Positions 6,862-9,693 of a stretch of DNA of 9,693 nt are shown piece by piece. Each line of letters starts with the position of its first letter. The first letter of the stretch is position 1. The position numbers and the translations under genes were made by a program. The notes beneath the pieces were generated by a model. It was given only the letters and a program-made list of their open reading frames with translations. It had not been told where the DNA came from and did no database searches. The stretch is from JBBKXP01 sp038251315 (GTDB lineage Bacteria; Pseudomonadota; Alphaproteobacteria; Rhodobacterales; Rhodobacteraceae): assembly GCA_038251315.1 (NCBI GenBank), contig JBBSBK010000116.1:1-9693 (forward strand), read 5' to 3'.

Positions 6862-7215
6862 ATGCGTCTCCCGTTCTCGCCTCGACCTGCCTCTGTCGGC
6901 CTCATCTTGCTCGCTGCTGCCGCTCCGGCCGGGGGCCAGGGCCTTGGCGCAGCGATGGTTGCGCCTGTGGCGGTCCCCGAACACTGCGCCGGGGGCGATA
7001 TTGCCTGCCATCGCGCCCGGCTTGACGCCGCGCTGCGCCGTGAGGCTGATATACTCCTGCGACAGGCGGCGCCCGAAGGGGCGGCAGATCCGGTGGAACG
7101 ACTGGTCGCCTTGATCCGCGAGGCCGAGCCGGAGGCCGTGACGGCGCTGTCGCTTGGCGACGACGCGCTGCGGCAATGCGCCAGCCTTGCCCTGCGGCAG
7201 GCGATCCAGTCCTGA
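6862..7215 (+). CDS. Small putative exported protein with three cysteines, function unknown
   Basis: A 117-residue protein I do not recognise. It begins with a positively charged, proline-containing N-region and a hydrophobic core (SVGLILLAAAAPA), giving a plausible Sec signal peptide cleaved around residues 23-28. The mature part has cysteines at 42, 49 and 106 and an alanine/glutamate-rich, probably helical segment at about 50-112. It could form one disulfide in the periplasm. A longer frame opens at a GTG at 6814, but the ATG at 6862 gives the cleaner signal peptide; its ribosome-binding site (AGG, 7 bases upstream) is weak. The gene lies 112 bases before a secreted metalloprotease on the same strand. 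The 6575-6861 region before it shows no gene I can support. Confidence 0.65.
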   Translation: MRLPFSPRPASVGLILLAAAAPAGGQGLGAAMVAPVAVPEHCAGGDIACHRARLDAALRREADILLRQAAPEGAADPVERLVALIREAEPEAVTALSLGDDALRQCASLALRQAIQS

Positions 7216-7232
7216 TTGGCCGTTAATCTTCG

Positions 7233-7248
7233 TTGACGAAAACGTCAA
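7233..7248 (+). promoter_or_regulatory. Perfect hairpin TTGACG-AAAA-CGTCAA in the protease leader
   Basis: TTGACGAAAACGTCAA forms a perfect 6-bp stem with an AAAA loop, 15 bases after the stop of the small exported protein. No T-run follows it, so it is not a standard terminator. Its right arm runs into a full Shine-Dalgarno sequence (AAGGAGGTG, 7247-7255). It could be an operator, an mRNA-stability element or a translational control hairpin. The left arm TTGACG would also pass as a -35 box, but no good -10 follows at 16-18 bases. Confidence 0.35.
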
Positions 7249-7327
7249 GGAGGTGTCATATCTCGCATCGGTCAGAGTCTGCGGGGTGGATTCGGGCCTT
7301 TTTTAAATTTCATTTGGGAGTTTTCAC

Positions 7328-9693
7328 ATGGTCAAACATTTTCCGCTCTCTAGCTTTCCAGACGCGCCGCTGCTGACCGATGCCTTCGCCTCCCTTGCAG
7401 AATCCGTCGACATGCCCGCGGCGATTGCCGGCCTTTCGCAACAGATCGAGGTCCAGCCGCAGGCCGGTACCGGCCCCGTCACCGTCAAGTCCACGGTACT
7501 CGGTTACGATGGCTGGACTGCGGTGGGCCTTGACCGCGCTCGGTCCGAGGAAGGTAGCGCCCCTGCCAATCGGATGCAGTCCGCGGTAAACTCGGTCAAG
7601 GCCGACCACCACGCACCGTCTGAAGGCGGTATCGTCCTCGTCGCCGCAGACTCGTCCTCGAGCGCTTTGCACATGGCGGGGGACCGTGCGCCGCTGGAGG
7701 TTTATGCCTTCGCCGAAATTCATATGACCTTGACCAACGGCGGATCCGACGCGAGCAACGGCATCCAGACCGGGCTTGGGCAATCCGGCAGTGTCGGACA
7801 GGCCGAGATGCTGACCGACATCGACGCGACGGGACGGATCCAGTTCAGCGGTGACCAGAACGTCGATGCGACCCTGTTCGGATCTCGCTGGACGATCACG
7901 AACCTGACCTACAGCTTTCCGACCGATGGCGCCTTTTACGGCCCTGGCTATGTTGATGGCGAGGCTCTTCCGGCCAACTTCGTCGCCTTCAATGCTGCGC
8001 AGCAGACTGCGGCGCGCTACGCGCTGAGCCTTGTAGCAGAGTACACCGGGCTCACGTTCACCGAAGTCACCGAATCAGCAACCACGCACGCCACGCTGCG
8101 CTTTGGGCAGACCAACCTTGCCAGCGTCGGTTCGGCCTACGGCAATTTTCCCGGCGTGACCAACGTCGCCGGTGACATCTGGTTCGGACGCACCGGCCAG
8201 CCGTTCTACGACACCCCCGATATCGGCAACTGGGGCCAGGCCACGATCCTGCACGAGATCGGCCACACGCTGGGGCTGAAGCACGGGCACCAGAACTACG
8301 AAGGTTTCGACCTGACCAACCTCGGTGGCTACAACTACTTCGATGGGCTGCTGCCGGACGGCAGCGGCCGCAACGGCACCCGTGCGCTCGAATCCAACGT
8401 GAATGGCCAGTCCTGGTCGCTGATGACCTACGATCTTTCGCCGGGCTTCTCTGGCTTCGGTGGCGAGGGGTTCAACCAGCCGCAGACATACCAGCAGTTC
8501 GATATCGCCGCGTTGCAGTTCATGTATGGCGCCAACTACGCGACCAATGCCGACAACACGGTCTATACCTTCGATACCGCAACCGGACAGATGTTCGTGA
8601 ACGGCGTCGGTCAATCCGCGCCGACCTCGAACACGATCCTGCGCACCCTTTGGGACGGCAACGGCACCGATACGCTGGACCTGTCCAACTACACGACCGA
8701 CATGGTGATCGACCTCGCCCCCGGTGCTTTCTCGACCTTCGATGCCGCCCAGCTTGCCGATCACAACGCCTACAATGGCGGCGGCGCCCCGGCGCAGGGC
8801 AACATTGCGCTGGCGGGTCTGGTATCGGGCGATACCCGCAGTCTGATCGAGAATGCGACCGGCGGCAGCGGTCAGGACACCATCATCGGCAACATCGGCA
8901 ACAACGTGCTGACGGGCGGCAACGAAACCGGAACCTATCTGGTCTATACCGGCAGCGGTCAGCTGCTCAATCCGGGCGGGTCGGGCAACATCTCGATCGC
9001 GACGGCAATTTCGATCGACGGCCTGTTCACCAGCACGCCTAACCCCGACATCGAGAATGCGACGACCGCGCCGCATGTGTCGGTCGTCGGCACCGGCGAC
9101 GGCACGGTCAAGTACTTTGGCTTCAGCATCCTTGATGCGAATACCGTCGGCCACTTCGACATCGATTACGGGGCGAATTCCGGCGGCAGCTTCGATAGTT
9201 ACATACGGATCTTCAATGCCGCAGGAACCGGGCTGTTCAGCAACGATGACAGCCCCAGCGATCCCGGTAGCATCAGTGGCCTCGACTCCTATCTCAGCTA
9301 CAACTTTACGGTCGCCGGCGTCTATTACATCGCGGTCGGCAGCTACCCCGGTCTCTCGGTGGTCCCGAATGGCGGCACCTTCGAGCTTCAGATCACAATC
9401 GACGGAACCGTGACGGCACCGGCGACCTCGGTGCCCAAGGGCGATCTGCTGTCAGGTCTCGACGGCAACGACACCCTGTATGGGGGTGGCGGCGGCGACG
9501 CGCTTTACGGCGGTGCCGGCAACGACCTCCTGAACGGCGGGCTGGGCAACGACACGATGCTCGGCGGGTCGGGCAACGACACCTATGTGGTGACGTCGGC
9601 GGGCGACCAGGTGTTCGAGACGACGACGACGGCCAGCCTGATCGACGCGGGCGGGATCGACACGGTGCGAAGTTCAGTGAGCTTCGACCTCAG
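7328..9693 (+). CDS. Serralysin-type RTX metalloprotease (peptidase M10), 3' end beyond the window
   Basis: The first 788 residues of a secreted zinc metalloprotease. There is no N-terminal Sec signal, as expected for type I (ABC) export using a C-terminal signal, which would lie past the window. Order: residues 1-140 are a variable N-terminal region; about 180-400 is the M10 serralysin catalytic domain with the zinc motif HEIGHTLGLKH (H309, E310, H313, H319) and Met-turn SLMTY (364-368, M366); about 480-532 is the M10 C-terminal lead-in with two RTX nonapeptides; about 540-694 is a PPC/DVUA0089-like beta domain (DGTVKYFGF, FDSYIRIF, SNDDSPSDPG, YYIAVG); 707-751 has five RTX nonapeptides; after that comes the linker NDTYVV...DTVRSSVSFDL typical of long RTX proteins. 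GGGAG at 7316-7320, 7 bases upstream, supports the ATG. Calcium in the medium would drive folding of the RTX roll after export. Extracellular proteolysis is the likely role; substrate unknown. Confidence 0.93.
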   Translation, partial: MVKHFPLSSFPDAPLLTDAFASLAESVDMPAAIAGLSQQIEVQPQAGTGPVTVKSTVLGYDGWTAVGLDRARSEEGSAPANRMQSAVNSVKADHHAPSEGGIVLVAADSSSSALHMAGDRAPLEVYAFAEIHMTLTNGGSDASNGIQTGLGQSGSVGQAEMLTDIDATGRIQFSGDQNVDATLFGSRWTITNLTYSFPTDGAFYGPGYVDGEALPANFVAFNAAQQTAARYALSLVAEYTGLTFTEVTESATTHATLRFGQTNLASVGSAYGNFPGVTNVAGDIWFGRTGQPFYDTPDIGNWGQATILHEIGHTLGLKHGHQNYEGFDLTNLGGYNYFDGLLPDGSGRNGTRALESNVNGQSWSLMTYDLSPGFSGFGGEGFNQPQTYQQFDIAALQFMYGANYATNADNTVYTFDTATGQMFVNGVGQSAPTSNTILRTLWDGNGTDTLDLSNYTTDMVIDLAPGAFSTFDAAQLADHNAYNGGGAPAQGNIALAGLVSGDTRSLIENATGGSGQDTIIGNIGNNVLTGGNETGTYLVYTGSGQLLNPGGSGNISIATAISIDGLFTSTPNPDIENATTAPHVSVVGTGDGTVKYFGFSILDANTVGHFDIDYGANSGGSFDSYIRIFNAAGTGLFSNDDSPSDPGSISGLDSYLSYNFTVAGVYYIAVGSYPGLSVVPNGGTFELQITIDGTVTAPATSVPKGDLLSGLDGNDTLYGGGGGDALYGGAGNDLLNGGLGNDTMLGGSGNDTYVVTSAGDQVFETTTTASLIDAGGIDTVRSSVSFDL
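8861..8920 (+). repeat. First RTX block of the protease (two nonapeptides)
   Basis: Encodes GGSGQDTII and GNIGNNVLT followed by GG, protein residues 512-531. The second unit is degenerate (N for D at the calcium position). The block stops where the PPC-like insertion begins. Confidence 0.75.
9035..9412 (+). other. PPC/DVUA0089-like domain within the metalloprotease
   Basis: The coding segment for about residues 570-695 has the pattern of bacterial pre-peptidase C-terminal-type beta-sandwich domains: an ATTAPHVSVVGTGDG lead-in, KYFGFSI strand, FDIDYG, SFDSYIRIFNAAG, the acidic loop SNDDSPSDPGS and the late strand GVYYIAVGSYPG. Such domains usually sit in secreted proteins and may bind calcium or assist substrate contact. 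The assignment is by pattern recognition, not alignment. Confidence 0.7.
9455..9589 (+). repeat. Second RTX block of the protease (five nonapeptides)
   Basis: Five tandem 27-base units encode GLDGNDTLY, GGGGGDALY, GGAGNDLLN, GGLGNDTML and GGSGNDTYV, matching the calcium-binding GGxGxDxUx consensus. The DNA has diverged between units, so this is a protein-level repeat and not a recent tandem duplication. Confidence 0.92.

Noticed and set aside
6611..7114. 167-residue plus-strand open frame overlapping the exported-protein gene
   Set aside because: It overlaps the better-supported frame at 6862-7215, lacks a ribosome-binding site and shows no recognisable domain or signal peptide.
6862..7215. 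Assignment as an AprI/Inh-type serralysin inhibitor
   Set aside because: Location and size fit, but I could not see the conserved tryptophan and beta-strand pattern of that family, so it is left as unknown.
7276..7310. Intrinsic terminator before the protease (GGGCC then a T-run at about 7299-7304)
   Set aside because: No stable stem directly precedes the T-run; only a weak GAGTC/GATTC pairing with a 9-base loop is possible, set several bases away.
8075..9154. 359-residue minus-strand open frame
   Set aside because: It is antisense to the metalloprotease catalytic domain; the plus strand carries the zinc motif and Met-turn.
9455..9589. Tandem DNA repeat or CRISPR-like array
   Set aside because: The 27-base periodicity is fully explained by RTX nonapeptide coding, and the units differ in sequence with no spacers.

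Overview
The window is GC-rich DNA with strongly G/C-biased third codon positions. The gene content (non-phosphorylative deoxy-sugar catabolism, FucU, MalF-type sugar permease, and an RTX serralysin carrying a PPC/DVUA0089-like domain) suggests an alphaproteobacterium, most likely of the Rhodobacterales/Roseobacter type. That assignment is inferred from composition and gene content only; no rRNA or other taxonomic marker is present.

The left part (1-1987) holds two intact minus-strand genes with a 4-base ATGA overlap: an aldo/keto reductase resembling L-fucose / D-threo-aldose 1-dehydrogenases, and a COG3618 amidohydrolase resembling sugar-lactone hydrolases. Together they can plausibly oxidise an aldose such as L-fucose to its lactone and open the lactone to the aldonate. 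A short palindrome lies just upstream of the pair.

The middle part (about 2018-4651) is a graveyard of sugar-utilisation genes. It contains an M42-type aminopeptidase lacking its N-terminal part and carrying an internal deletion with frameshift; an FGGY carbohydrate kinase with an early TAG and a large internal deletion; the C-terminal half of a MalF-type ABC sugar permease, apparently followed by a stub of the next permease; and the 3' end of a further unrecognised gene. No insertion sequence is visible at the breakpoints. Immediately downstream (4664-6043) fucU (sugar mutarotase) and a ribokinase-like pfkB kinase are intact and lie 3 bases apart, so the region looks like a partly eroded sugar regulon whose distal genes survive.

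The right part changes character to cell-envelope and secreted proteins: a small SH3-domain lipoprotein (6287-6574) with a well-formed sigma70-like promoter overlapping a perfect inverted repeat, a small putative exported protein with three cysteines (6862-7215), and a serralysin-type RTX metalloprotease (from 7328, running off the right edge). In the protease the RTX region is interrupted by a PPC-like beta domain. The gaps at 6044-6286 and 6575-6861 contain no gene I can support; the first holds the promoter and inverted repeat, and I see nothing definite in the second. No tRNA, rRNA, CRISPR array or insertion sequence was recognised.
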